From JAJFUG01 sp964473155 (GTDB taxonomy: Bacteria; Gemmatimonadota; Glassbacteria; GWA2-58-10): DNA of 64,000 nt. The stretch covers positions 1 to 64,000 of the forward strand of contig CAYYNT010000013.1 of the NCBI GenBank assembly GCA_964473155.1. Direction: 5' to 3'. The position numbers were made by a program, and so were the translations under genes. Shown here in pieces: positions 34,347-43,101 of this stretch (position 1 is the stretch's first letter; the number at the start of each line of letters is the position of its first letter). A model generated the notes under the pieces. That model saw nothing but the letters and a program-made list of their open reading frames with translations. It did no database searches and was not told the origin of the DNA.

Positions 34347-35603
34347 ATGAAAGCGACCCCCAAGGGAAACCGTCTTCATATAGGCATTTTCGGCCGGCGT
34401 AATGTCGGCAAATCCTCGCTTCTGAATGCCATCACCAACCAGCAGGTTTCGATAGTCTCGGAAATCGCCGGGACCACCACCGATCCGGTCGAAAAACCGA
34501 TGGAGCTTCTGCCGCTTGGCCCCGTGCTGTTTATCGACACGGCGGGCGTGGATGACGAGGGCGCGATCGGAGAGATGCGGGTCAAGCGCACGCGCGAGGT
34601 CCTGGACCGCACCGACCTGGCTCTCCTGGTGGCGGAAAGCGGCGCTTGGGGCGCTTTCGAGAATATGATGCTGACGGAGCTGACACAGCGCAGGATACCG
34701 CTTATCGTGGTGTTCAACAAGGCCGACCTGGGACAGCCCGATCCGGAACTGCTGGAACAGCTCAGGAAGCAGGAAGTGACCTGTGTGAAGTGCGTGGCCA
34801 GTACGCGAGAAGGTATCCTTGATCTGCGCGAGGCCCTGATCTTCGCCGTGCCGGAAGAGCTGCTCAAGACCCCGCCCATCCTGAGCGACCTGGTGCCCCC
34901 GGGTGAACTGGCGGTGCTGGTGGTGCCGATCGATCTGGAAGCGCCCAAGGGCAGGATCATACTGCCTCAGGTGCAGACCATCCGCGATGCGCTGGACAAC
35001 GACAGCCTATGTCTGGTGCTGAAGGAGACCCGTCTTGCCGGGGGCCTGGCGCGTCTGAACCGCCCGCCGGCTCTGGTGGTCACCGACAGCCAGGCGTTCG
35101 AGCGGGTCAACCGCGATACTCCGCCGGATGTGCCGATGACCTCGTTCTCGATCCTGTTTTCCCGTCTCAAGGGTGACCTGACCGAACTGACGCGCGGAGC
35201 GCTGGAAATCGGCAATCTAAAGCCGGGCGACCCGGTGTTGATCGCCGAAAGCTGCACCCATCACCCGGTGGAGGATGACATCGGCCGTATAAAAATTCCG
35301 CGCCTGCTCACCCGGAAGGTTGGCGGCCCGCTGGAAATATCCTGGGTGCGCGGCCACGATTTTCCGTCTGACCTGCAACGCTACAGACTGGTGATTCATT
35401 GCGGATCGTGCATGTTCAACCGCCGGGAGCTGCTTTCGCGCATTCTGCACTGCAGGATGGCCGGTGTGCCGGTCACAAACTACGGCATGGCGATAGCTTT
35501 CTGCCTCGACACGCTGGAGCGCGCCATGTCCATGTTCCCGGACGCCGCCGCCCTCGTGAGGGAACACTTTGCGAGTCACGGAAGCGTGGAGGCAAGAAAA
35601 TAA
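34347..35603 (+). CDS. hydF: [FeFe]-hydrogenase maturation GTPase HydF
   Basis: The 418-residue protein begins with a GTPase domain: GRRNVGKSSLLN (G1), IAGTTTDPVEK (G2), FIDTAGVDDEG (G3) and FNKADLG (G4). A dimerisation region follows, and the C-terminal cluster domain has CTHH and HCGSC, matching the HydF CxH...HCxxC motif. HydF is the scaffold on which HydE and HydG products assemble before transfer to HydA. It completes the maturase set. Confidence 0.95.
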   Translation: MKATPKGNRLHIGIFGRRNVGKSSLLNAITNQQVSIVSEIAGTTTDPVEKPMELLPLGPVLFIDTAGVDDEGAIGEMRVKRTREVLDRTDLALLVAESGAWGAFENMMLTELTQRRIPLIVVFNKADLGQPDPELLEQLRKQEVTCVKCVASTREGILDLREALIFAVPEELLKTPPILSDLVPPGELAVLVVPIDLEAPKGRIILPQVQTIRDALDNDSLCLVLKETRLAGGLARLNRPPALVVTDSQAFERVNRDTPPDVPMTSFSILFSRLKGDLTELTRGALEIGNLKPGDPVLIAESCTHHPVEDDIGRIKIPRLLTRKVGGPLEISWVRGHDFPSDLQRYRLVIHCGSCMFNRRELLSRILHCRMAGVPVTNYGMAIAFCLDTLERAMSMFPDAAALVREHFASHGSVEARK

Positions 35604-35679
35604 TCATGTGGGTAAGCGGCAATGGAATTCTATCGTCCGGAACAAAGTTAAAAAATTTCGGCTGCTCCAAAGAAACCTC
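35604..35679. other. Short gap after hydF without visible terminator
   Basis: The 328 bp gap between hydF and the HU gene holds no gene. I found no terminator for the hyd operon in this first part; a promoter for HU lies just after. Confidence 0.4.
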
Positions 35680-35708
35680 TTGAAACAGTTAAAGGTTGGC
35701 TTTAAATT
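35680..35708 (+). promoter_or_regulatory. Predicted sigma-70 promoter for the HU gene
   Basis: TTGAAA (35680-35685), a 17 bp spacer and TAAATT (35703-35708) make a plausible promoter, leaving a leader of about 215 nt before the HU start at 35932. Confidence 0.45.
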
Positions 35709-35931
35709 GCCCACATGCAGCGGGCCTTTAATTCATCAGTCCCCCGCTGTATCTCCCCCGGCGTTCAAACGGCGCTATTTCAAAGCAAGCTCAGGTTGAG
35801 CGGATCAATCCGCCGCAGGGAAAATTTATCTGCGGACGGTTTCATTATGCTAATCATTTCAAGCACATGCCCTGATTGCCGGTTCGGCGCATGCGCAGAC
35901 GGATTTACACATTAACAGGGAGCAAAGTCAT

Positions 35932-36204
35932 ATGACGAAGGCAGAAATCGTTGAGTTGATCGCGGAAAAGACGGGTTTCACGATTAAAGAAACCAAGATC
36001 GTGGTGGATCAGTTTCTGGAGGAAGTAAAGCAGTTGTTGTCCGGGGACAACCATCTCGAGATTCGCGGCTTCGGAACATTCCGGGTGAAGAACTACAAAT
36101 CGCGCAAGGCGCGCAACCCGAAGACCAATGACGAGGTTAATGTCCCGGCGCGAAGGAAAGCTCTGTTCAAGGTGTCGAAAGACCTGAACAAGCTGTTAAA
36201 CTGA
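35932..36204 (+). CDS. HU/IHF family DNA-binding protein
   Basis: The 90-residue protein is a standard HU-family histone-like protein: MTKAEIVELIAEKTGF helix pair, LEIRGFGTFRVKNYKSRKARN and the signature RNPKTNDEVNVPARRKALFK ending with a short helix. Dimers bend and compact DNA. GGGAG lies upstream of ATG 35932. HU versus IHF cannot be told from this copy. Confidence 0.94.
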   Translation: MTKAEIVELIAEKTGFTIKETKIVVDQFLEEVKQLLSGDNHLEIRGFGTFRVKNYKSRKARNPKTNDEVNVPARRKALFKVSKDLNKLLN

Positions 36205-36227
36205 GCAGGGCATGGGACAATTCAGAC

Positions 36228-36286
36228 CGGGGCGCCCGGCGGGGAAATAACGCCAGGCATCCGTCCTCCGGATGGAGGGCGCCCCG
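36228..36286. repeat. Nested inverted repeat downstream of HU
   Basis: CGGGGCGCCC (36228-36237) and GGGCGCCCCG (36277-36286) form a perfect 10 bp stem enclosing a second stem CATCCG/CGGATG (about 36258-36274). No T tract follows. It could be an RNA structure at the end of the HU transcript or a protein-binding site. Confidence 0.5.
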
Positions 36287-36464
36287 AGGGCGGATTGCGG
36301 GTATGCTGAAATAACGGCAGGCCGCACCGGCAATCCTTTCAGACAGGATGGGCATTACGGCTGTTCCCTGCGGCGCCGCCCCCGTTTAGGTTTTCGCCGG
36401 TCAAGGTTCCATATCTTCCGGCTGCCCGTCCCGCGACCCCGATACTTATGGCAAATCCGGCCTC

Positions 36465-36983
36465 TCAGGTGATCAAGCCGGTCAGCATGAGCAGTGCGTT
36501 AAGGATTATCACCACTACCCAGCCGATCAGACAAACCAGCACCGCCCGGCCCGTGCTTTCATAATCCAGGGCCTGACGCACCGCAATCACCCAGGCGATC
36601 AGCATCCATACCGCGGTGACAGCCCGCACCAGCCAGCCCAGGACGGGCATTATTCCAAGCACATTGAGAAGGGCCGGCGAATAGGCAAAACCCAGCGTGC
36701 GCATCAGCTCGCCGGTGCTCGACTGTGTTGTGGCAGTCGGCAGGAGCTTCGTACCCACCAGATAGGTTATAAAGGCCCATATCACCCAGCCGAACAAACC
36801 GCCCAGCGCCCCCAGAAGGAAAGGTGTGCCCTCCTCGCCCGGCATCCCGATCCCGCTGGCCAGGCTGGCCAGCACTACCACCCCAACCGCCTGGAGCATG
36901 GACTTCGGGTCTGCCTCGATCTCCTCGAACACCTGCTTGTCAAGCCGCAGAGCCCGGATAATCCTTGATATGAACAGGTTCAT
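36465..36983 (-). CDS. Yip1-family membrane protein
   Basis: The 172-residue protein has about five transmembrane segments and the Yip1 pattern: an N-terminal amphipathic stretch (RLDKQVFEEIEADPKSMLQAV), then VVVLASLASGIG, FGWVIWAFITYLVGTKLL and TLGFAYSPALLNVLGIMPVLG. Yip1 proteins in bacteria have no settled function. AGGAGG precedes ATG 36983. It lies 55 bp after the Nramp-like gene on the same strand, so they may be co-transcribed. Confidence 0.85.
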   Translation of the reverse strand: MNLFISRIIRALRLDKQVFEEIEADPKSMLQAVGVVVLASLASGIGMPGEEGTPFLLGALGGLFGWVIWAFITYLVGTKLLPTATTQSSTGELMRTLGFAYSPALLNVLGIMPVLGWLVRAVTAVWMLIAWVIAVRQALDYESTGRAVLVCLIGWVVVIILNALLMLTGLIT

Positions 36984-37038
36984 GTTTCTCGCCTCCTTTC
37001 TCGCAAGATAACCTGACCTCTCCGGAATCTATTCCGCC

Positions 37039-38295
37039 TCAGCCAATCATTTCCAGCAAACCGACCAGTCCGGTGTAAGCTGTGACCATGGCGAAAATGA
37101 AAGTCGCCCAGAGGCCCAGGTTCATCCAGAATCCGGCTTTGTCCTGGCCCATCAGGTCCCGGCGGTTGAGCAGGTAGATGATCGGCAGAGTGATAACGGG
37201 CAGGATCATGGCCTGGAAAGCCTGCGATCCCACCATCACCCAGACCGGCCGGCCGCCGAACACGGGCACTGTCAGTCCAATTAACAACCCGGCCCCTCCC
37301 AGCACCCGGTACATGGTGCTGCGTATCTGGCGCGGCTTGCCGGTGTAATCGGATATAAGCCACGGCGCCACCAGCACTATCGGGAACAGCGTGCTGATAG
37401 CGGCCCCGATCACGCCCAGCACGAAAATACTGATCGCGAACCGCCCGGCCAGGGGTTCAAGTGTCTGGACCATGTCTATAGTCTGTTCCACCGGCCGGCC
37501 CATCTTGAAAAGCGTCCCAGCGGCGCAGGCCATCACCGAGGCCGAAAGCAGCATCATCATGAAACTCGAAAAGAAAGCATCAACTTTTTCTTTCTTTATC
37601 GCATCGCGCTTCCAGCCTTTCTCGGCCACGACAATCGAGCGCATGATGAACACCATCGCCGAGCAGGTTGTCCCGGCCATGCCGGCCACTATCAGGAAAG
37701 CGTCAGGCTCATCCGGAATCTGCGGTTTCAGCCCGGCTAACAGATCACCCGGTGAAGGCACAACAAGGAGCATGCTGCCCAGGAACCCCACTCCCATTAT
37801 TATGACCAGTACGGTCAGGAATATCTCGAAATGCGAGTACTTGCCGTCCCAGAGCAGGAGAAAACAGCCTATGATTATCACGACCGCGGTCCACAGGGCG
37901 CTCACCTGAATACCAAGCGTGAACCGGCACCATTCCCCGATCAGATCAGTGAGGATGCCCATTATCCCGGCCAGTGCGGTCAGCTCGCCTATTATCAGGC
38001 TGATCATCGTGTAAATAGCCAGTGTGCGACCGAAACGGAAATGCTTCCTGTAAGCGTTCAGCGCGGTTTCGCCTGTCACCGCCGTGTAATGGCCGTAAGC
38101 GATCATCATCACATAAGTGAACAGGCAGGAGAAAACCAGCGTCCAGAAAAGCGACATCCCGTAGCGGCTGCCAGCCGAGGCCATGGTGGTGATGCTTCCG
38201 GTGCCGATGTTGTATCCGATGAGAAACAGACCGGGACCGATTGTGCTCATCAACAGAGCTATTTTTTTGCCGATGCCTTTTTTCTCGGTGTTCAC
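37039..38295 (-). CDS. Divergent Nramp-related membrane transporter
   Basis: The 418-residue protein has about eleven transmembrane segments and an Nramp-like start (STIGPGLFLIGYNIGTGSI). In canonical Nramp the first helix carries DPGN and the sixth MPH; here these positions read NIGT and SAMV (in AGTTCSAMVFIMRS). It is therefore a distant relative and may not carry Mn2+ or Fe2+; some divergent clades carry other substrates. GTG 38295 follows AGGAG. The substrate is unknown. Confidence 0.8.
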   Translation of the reverse strand: MNTEKKGIGKKIALLMSTIGPGLFLIGYNIGTGSITTMASAGSRYGMSLFWTLVFSCLFTYVMMIAYGHYTAVTGETALNAYRKHFRFGRTLAIYTMISLIIGELTALAGIMGILTDLIGEWCRFTLGIQVSALWTAVVIIIGCFLLLWDGKYSHFEIFLTVLVIIMGVGFLGSMLLVVPSPGDLLAGLKPQIPDEPDAFLIVAGMAGTTCSAMVFIMRSIVVAEKGWKRDAIKKEKVDAFFSSFMMMLLSASVMACAAGTLFKMGRPVEQTIDMVQTLEPLAGRFAISIFVLGVIGAAISTLFPIVLVAPWLISDYTGKPRQIRSTMYRVLGGAGLLIGLTVPVFGGRPVWVMVGSQAFQAMILPVITLPIIYLLNRRDLMGQDKAGFWMNLGLWATFIFAMVTAYTGLVGLLEMIG

Positions 38296-38422
38296 TGGCT
38301 GAACATCTCCTTTCCTGGCCTGGGAGAAATGTACGGGTGAGATGGAACAGCATGCTGCAAGTTACGTCATCACCCGGCTGATTGTCAAATAAATCCGCCT
38401 GTCTGGGCGGTTATTATTTGGT

Positions 38423-38450
38423 TTGACAGAGAGCAGGGCTGGATTATCTT
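38423..38450 (+). promoter_or_regulatory. Predicted sigma-70 promoter for the EndoQ-UvrD fusion
   Basis: TTGACA (38423-38428), a 16 bp spacer and TATCTT (38445-38450) lie about 60 bp before ATG 38510. A CCGCC/GGCGG hairpin sits just upstream of the -35 box. Confidence 0.5.
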
Positions 38451-38509
38451 TGAACCGGTTCCGGGCGGCGCTTTGTCGCAGAATTTAATCTACTTTCAAT
38501 GGATGTGGA

Positions 38510-41500
38510 ATGCGCTATATCGCCGATCTTCATATACACTCACATTTTTCCATCGCCACGAGCGGTGAGTGTGACCCTCTGCACCTGTTCGAGGCCGCCG
38601 CCCGCAAGGGAATCAACCTGGTGGGCACTGGCGATTTCACCCATCCGGGTTGGCGTGAGGAGCTGACACAAAGCCTTGAGCCGGATGGCGGCAGCGGTCT
38701 GTTCCGCCTGAAACCGGAGCTTGAATGTCAGGCTCGCAACCGCCTTCCCGGGCCAGTGCGCGATGCCGTGGTGCGTTTCGTGCTTTCGTCGGAAATCAGC
38801 TCGATATACAAGAAAGGCGGGCGCGCGCGTAAGGTGCATAACGTGATCCTGATGCCATCGCTGGAGGCCGCCTCCGCCCTGAGCAACCGCCTCGAGCGTA
38901 TCGGCAATATCCGGTCGGACGGCCGTCCGATCCTGGGCCTCGATTGTCGTGAACTGCTGGCCATGAGCCTGGAGGCAAATCCGGACTGCTGTTTCATCCC
39001 GGCCCACATCTGGACCCCCCACTTCTCTGTTTTCGGGTCGAAGAGCGGTTTCGAACGGATGGAGGACTGCTACGGTGACCTGACCGAGGCTATATATGCA
39101 GTCGAGACCGGCCTGTCCTCCGATCCGCCGATGAACTGGCGGCTCTCGGCCCTCGACCGTTTCGCCCTGGTGTCGAACAGTGACGCTCATTCTCCTGACA
39201 AGCTGGCCAGGGAAGCGAATCTGCTTGACTCCGAGCTTAGCTGGGAGGGCCTGACCGGGGCGCTGCGCTCACGCGACCCGATGCGTTTCCTCGGCACGCT
39301 CGAGTTTTTTCCGGAAGAGGGCAAGTACCACTATGACGGGCACCGGGCCTGCGGCGTGCGGCTGCATCCCGAGGAGGCGGCTGCGCTGGGAGGGCGCTGC
39401 CCGGTCTGCCGCGGGAAGCTTACCGGGGGAGTGTACGGGCGCGTGGTCGAGCTTGCCGACCGTCCGGACGGAGCGCGCCCGGCCTGCGCCAGGCAGTTCG
39501 AGCGCCTGGTGCCGCTGCGGGAGATACTGGCCGAGATGCTGGATGCCGGGCCGTCCACAAAAAAGACCGAAACCCTGCTCGAACGTGTCATCGCGGGGCT
39601 GGGACCGGAGCTTGATGTGCTGCGTCTGGTCCCGCTGGAGGACATCGCCCGGGTGGCCGGTCCGCTGGCAGCCGAGGCGGTGCGGCGCACGCGGGCGGAG
39701 GAGTTGAGCATCGATCCTGGTTATGACGGTGAGTTCGGGACGGTGCGTATATTCGGGCCGGGAGAGCGCGAAAGCGGCGCGGGACAGATATTTTTCCTCG
39801 GACCGGAGAAGGTTTCAGTTCCAGCCGGCAAATCCTGTCTGGAACAGAAAACAGGTTATGAGTTGAAACCTGATCTTGCAGATAGGCGCTCATTTGCGGC
39901 AACCGCTGAACCGGGGCCGCCGGATCCCCTGGCTGCGCTCGATAAGTCTCAGCGTGAGGCGGTGACATTCCACGGCGCGGGACCGCTGGCTGTAGCCGCC
40001 GGTCCGGGAACCGGAAAAACCCGTTGCCTGGCGGCCCGCGTTCTGTACCTGATCCATGAGCTGAAAGCGCCTCCCGGCCGCATTGCGGCAATAACATTCA
40101 CTAACCGGGCCGCCGCCGAGATGCGTTCCAGAATCGAAAATATGGCTGCGGGACTGGAGACAGTTGCCACGCTGCCTTTCACCGGCACTTTCCATTCCTG
40201 GTGCCTTGACCGTTTGACCCGTATCCTGGGCCATGCTCCCGCGGTTCTGGATGAAAACGAGCGTCTCGAACTGATACGGGAGTGCCTTGAGCCGGGCGGA
40301 CGTCTCAAGGCCGCGCAGATAGCCGGGAATATTTCCCTGGCCGCCGCACGCCTGGAGTCGCCGGACAGTTATCGAGGCCCCGAGTCCGTCCGCGTGGTCT
40401 GGACAGCTTACCGCGCTCTCTGCAACAGGCTCGGCGTGCTTGATTTCGACAGTCTGATCACCGAAACGGTGAATCATCTCAGTCGGGACGTCAAAGAACT
40501 GGAGAAGGCGCGCCTTGATTCATCCTGGCTGCTGGTGGATGAATTCCAGGATGTCAATCCGGCGCAGTACGCCCTGGTGCGCCTGCTGGCCGGGCTATCC
40601 GGCGAGGGCCTTTTCGTTATTGGCGACCCGAACCAGTCGATTTACGCTTTCCGGGGCGCAACACCGGATGTTTTTGACCGTTTGCGGACGGACTATCCGG
40701 AGGCCAGGATCATGACCCTGGATACGAATTACCGTTGCTGCCCCGTGGTTTCACGCGCCAGCGCCGCTCTGATCGAGGCCGGCGGTTCACCCTGGAGCGC
40801 GCCGGAGTCCGCCGGAGGTCCGGAGATTCAGGTGCGGATGATACGCTGCCCGTCCGAAACCGCCGAGGCTATCGCCGTTGTCCGGGAGGTGTCCCGGCTG
40901 GCCGGAGGGGCTTCCATGCTGGAGGCTCACGGCCAGGGACGCGCCGGGCGCGCAGGGGATGGAGGCACGGATGACTGTGCGTACAGTTTCGCTGATATGC
41001 TCGTGGTCGCCCGGACCGCGGCGCTGCTTGAGGAGATGGAAAGAGCTTTTGTTTTGGAGGGCCTTCCCTGCAGGGTCCGCGGCTCGCGCGCGTTCCTGTC
41101 CGACCGCGAGGTTCAGGGTCTGCTGGCTGTCCTGAGGCTGACAGCTTCTCCGCGGGATGATTTTCATTTCCGGATCGTATCTCGCCTGACCGGGCTTGAT
41201 CCGGAATCTGAGTATTATTCCCTTGTTTCCCGGAGTGCGGAGGAGCATAACCGTTCAATGCTGGCCGAGCTGAAATCGCATATCAGCCGCGAGGTGCCGC
41301 TGTCGCGCAACGGGGAGAAAGCCGCCCGGCTGCTTGTTCTGCTGGACCGTTGCCGACGCGACATTGACCGCATACCGCCCGCCGCGCTGCTGGAATCCCT
41401 GACCGGAGAAATTTTCCCGAAACGCGAAAGCCATCCCGAGCCGTTGAAACAGTTGTTGAGCGTGGCCCAGGAGTTCAGTTCGGCGCGCGACTTTCTGCGG

Positions 41501-41881
41501 CGTGTCTCTCTTCAGGCCGAGGGAGACCTGGAACGCAGCACCGGCCGCGCGGCGGCTGAGGCCGTCACCCTTAGCACGATGCATGCAGCCAAGGGATTGG
41601 AGTTTCCGGTGGTATTTGTCTGTGCTCTTGAGGAGGGTCTTGTCCCCCTGGCCCGCGAGGGTTGCGATCCGGCGGAGGAACGTCGCCTGCTTTACGTTTC
41701 GCTCACCCGCGCCGGACAGCGTCTTTACCTGTCGAGCGCGGCCAGACGCATGTTGCGCGGGCAGACAGTCGAGGCGCCCTGGTCGCCGTTCCTGGCCGAT
41801 ATACCGGATACTTTTCTTTCTGCTTATTCTCCGCTGCCGCCCAGGCGTCGTCCTCCCGACCGGCAACTGAACCTCCTTTAA
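38510..41881 (+). CDS. EndoQ-like PHP nuclease domain fused to a UvrD-type helicase
   Basis: The 1123-residue protein joins two DNA-repair modules. Residues 1 to about 430 match the PHP family containing endonuclease Q: DLHIHSHFS and GTGDFTHPG metal ligands, PAHIWTPHFSVFGSKSGF, SNSDAHSPDKLAREAN, and a zinc-site CPVCRGKL. EndoQ cuts 5' of deaminated bases. From about residue 476 it is a superfamily 1 helicase: Walker A AGPGTGKT, TFTNRAAAEMRSRI, LLVDEFQDVNPAQY, VIGDPNQSIYAFRGA, TMHAAKGLEFPVVFV and RRLLYVSLTRAG. The fusion suggests coupled incision at damaged bases and strand unwinding. EndoQ activity is inferred from family resemblance. It is a single-gene unit with its own promoter. Confidence 0.88.
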   Translation: MRYIADLHIHSHFSIATSGECDPLHLFEAAARKGINLVGTGDFTHPGWREELTQSLEPDGGSGLFRLKPELECQARNRLPGPVRDAVVRFVLSSEISSIYKKGGRARKVHNVILMPSLEAASALSNRLERIGNIRSDGRPILGLDCRELLAMSLEANPDCCFIPAHIWTPHFSVFGSKSGFERMEDCYGDLTEAIYAVETGLSSDPPMNWRLSALDRFALVSNSDAHSPDKLAREANLLDSELSWEGLTGALRSRDPMRFLGTLEFFPEEGKYHYDGHRACGVRLHPEEAAALGGRCPVCRGKLTGGVYGRVVELADRPDGARPACARQFERLVPLREILAEMLDAGPSTKKTETLLERVIAGLGPELDVLRLVPLEDIARVAGPLAAEAVRRTRAEELSIDPGYDGEFGTVRIFGPGERESGAGQIFFLGPEKVSVPAGKSCLEQKTGYELKPDLADRRSFAATAEPGPPDPLAALDKSQREAVTFHGAGPLAVAAGPGTGKTRCLAARVLYLIHELKAPPGRIAAITFTNRAAAEMRSRIENMAAGLETVATLPFTGTFHSWCLDRLTRILGHAPAVLDENERLELIRECLEPGGRLKAAQIAGNISLAAARLESPDSYRGPESVRVVWTAYRALCNRLGVLDFDSLITETVNHLSRDVKELEKARLDSSWLLVDEFQDVNPAQYALVRLLAGLSGEGLFVIGDPNQSIYAFRGATPDVFDRLRTDYPEARIMTLDTNYRCCPVVSRASAALIEAGGSPWSAPESAGGPEIQVRMIRCPSETAEAIAVVREVSRLAGGASMLEAHGQGRAGRAGDGGTDDCAYSFADMLVVARTAALLEEMERAFVLEGLPCRVRGSRAFLSDREVQGLLAVLRLTASPRDDFHFRIVSRLTGLDPESEYYSLVSRSAEEHNRSMLAELKSHISREVPLSRNGEKAARLLVLLDRCRRDIDRIPPAALLESLTGEIFPKRESHPEPLKQLLSVAQEFSSARDFLRRVSLQAEGDLERSTGRAAAEAVTLSTMHAAKGLEFPVVFVCALEEGLVPLAREGCDPAEERRLLYVSLTRAGQRLYLSSAARRMLRGQTVEAPWSPFLADIPDTFLSAYSPLPPRRRPPDRQLNLL

Positions 41882-41927
41882 GGCGGAAACTGTATTGCAT
41901 TCATCCGAATGAACACCCTTTGTTTTT

Positions 41928-41958
41928 TTGACTTGACTTTCCCGGAGCTTGATATAAC
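41928..41958 (+). promoter_or_regulatory. Possible promoter for csrA
   Basis: TTGACT (41928-41933) is followed after 17 bp by GATATA (41951-41956), or after 19 bp by TATAAC. A second TTGACT overlaps at 41933. It lies about 145 bp before csrA. Confidence 0.4.
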
Positions 41959-42101
41959 CTCTGTGATATAGCTTGCTATTACTTTTACCGTATAGTATTT
42001 TCATCCTGGCATAGTGTTGGGCACGGCCCCGGATATGGCAGCAGGAGCATCGAGCGCGGTGACTTCCGCCTCAGCCCTTACCTGAACAAAGGAGCGCAAG
42101 G

Positions 42102-42356
42102 ATGCTGATCCTGACACGGAAACAGGGCGAATCGGTCGCCATCGGCGATGAAATCAAAGTTACGGTGGTCGAGATACAGGGCAAGCAGGTAAAGCTTGGA
42201 GTCAAGGCCCCGCGCGAGATTTCCGTCCACCGTCAGGAAGTGTACGAGAAAATACAGGAAGAAAACATCCGGGCGGCCCAGATCAACGCGGATGACCTGG
42301 CAGAACTTGATAAGGCGGCCACCGGTGAGGCTGCTGCGGAAGATAATCAGCAGTAG
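42102..42356 (+). CDS. csrA: Carbon storage regulator CsrA
   Basis: The 84-residue protein begins MLILTRKQGESVAIGDEIKV and continues VKLGVKAPREISVHRQEVYEKI, the CsrA/RsmA signature including the RNA-contacting start and the R.ISVHR segment. CsrA dimers bind GGA motifs in mRNA leaders and control translation or stability. The acidic, Ala-rich C-terminal tail (TGEAAAEDNQQ) is longer than usual. AGGAG precedes ATG 42102. A GGA-rich intergenic region follows directly. Confidence 0.95.
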   Translation: MLILTRKQGESVAIGDEIKVTVVEIQGKQVKLGVKAPREISVHRQEVYEKIQEENIRAAQINADDLAELDKAATGEAAAEDNQQ

Positions 42357-42360
42357 CTAT

Positions 42361-42540
42361 AAGCGTGTTGAACGATGATTACAAAACACAACCCCTGTTT
42401 CTCTCTTTTTTTAGGGGGACTGCAAAACCTCCATTGAAAGGCAGCTGCAGATAGCCGGAAGCAGCGGACGTTCCTCCCCCCCCTGAAAGGTGGGACCGAG
42501 GGGGATCTGATCCAATGAATCAAAACACCTCTATGGAAGA
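42361..42540 (+). ncRNA. GGA-rich structured region after csrA, possible CsrA-binding RNA or leader
   Basis: The gap between csrA and the next gene holds about six GGA motifs (AGGGGGAC near 42413, CCGGAAG, GCGGACG, TGGGACC, GGGGGATC, ATGGAAG) and a GC-rich hairpin (TCCCCC near 42475 pairing with GGGGGA at 42500-42505). GGA motifs in loops are what CsrA recognises. It may be a CsrA-antagonising RNA or a structured leader of the gene at 42651. I could not match it to a riboswitch family. Confidence 0.3.
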
Positions 42541-42650
42541 GTTTAAATTAAGGGTTTGATTTAACTGCAGATAATATACCTTCAGGAAAAAAACAAATAG
42601 TTGCGAATTATAGCCGGAGCGGTAAGCTGTAGCGGGCGGGGGAATCACGG

Positions 42651-43037
42651 ATGAGTGATGAACAGGAAAAAGACCAGCTCGGCCTGTGGGAAAAACTGGG
42701 CCGTCTTTATGGAGAGAATGCCGCACCGGAGTCGGAGAACGCTTTCCCTGAAAAGAGCACCCCGGAACCGGAGGATGAATACGCCCAGCCCCCTTTTGCG
42801 GACCTGACGCCGGACAGCGCCATGGAAACGGATGCCCCTGAAAGCCCGGCTTTCCCCGGCCCGGTGTTTCGTCTGGAGAGCAGTCTGCCGGCAAAAGACT
42901 ACCCGTCCCACCCGGCATCCTTGAATACCCGCGGACGGGTGCATGAAACATGTGTCCGTTGCCGCAGAACCTGCAAGCAGAACGGGCGGAAACTTAACCG
43001 CATGCTCTGTATCGGTTTCCTGCCGGCCGGAGAATGA
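42651..43037 (+). CDS. Hypothetical acidic protein with C-terminal cysteines
   Basis: I do not recognise this 128-residue protein. It is acidic and Pro/Glu-rich in the first two-thirds, probably disordered, with a C-terminal segment carrying CVRCRRTCKQ and a further Cys, which could bind a metal. There is no signal peptide. It lies between csrA and a zinc-ribbon protein on the same strand. An unrelated antisense frame covers the region; the sense frame is favoured by codon pattern and context, not by homology. Confidence 0.5.
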   Translation: MSDEQEKDQLGLWEKLGRLYGENAAPESENAFPEKSTPEPEDEYAQPPFADLTPDSAMETDAPESPAFPGPVFRLESSLPAKDYPSHPASLNTRGRVHETCVRCRRTCKQNGRKLNRMLCIGFLPAGE

Positions 43038-43101
43038 CCTGAATCGGATCATATCTGCGCCGGCTCCCGCAACCCCACTTCCCGCCAGGCGGTGATTGCG
43101 T

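Noticed and set aside
42008..42025. Sigma-54-like TGGCATAGTGTTGGGCA upstream of csrA
   Set aside because: The GG and GC elements are 11 bp apart rather than 10.
42410..42450. tRNA-Cys-like anticodon arm (CTGCAAAACC) after csrA
   Set aside because: No acceptor stem, D arm or T arm can be built around it.
42410..42510. c-di-GMP riboswitch-like fragments
   Set aside because: GCAAAACC and GAAAGGTGGGAC recall the motif but the order, spacing and conserved core do not fit.
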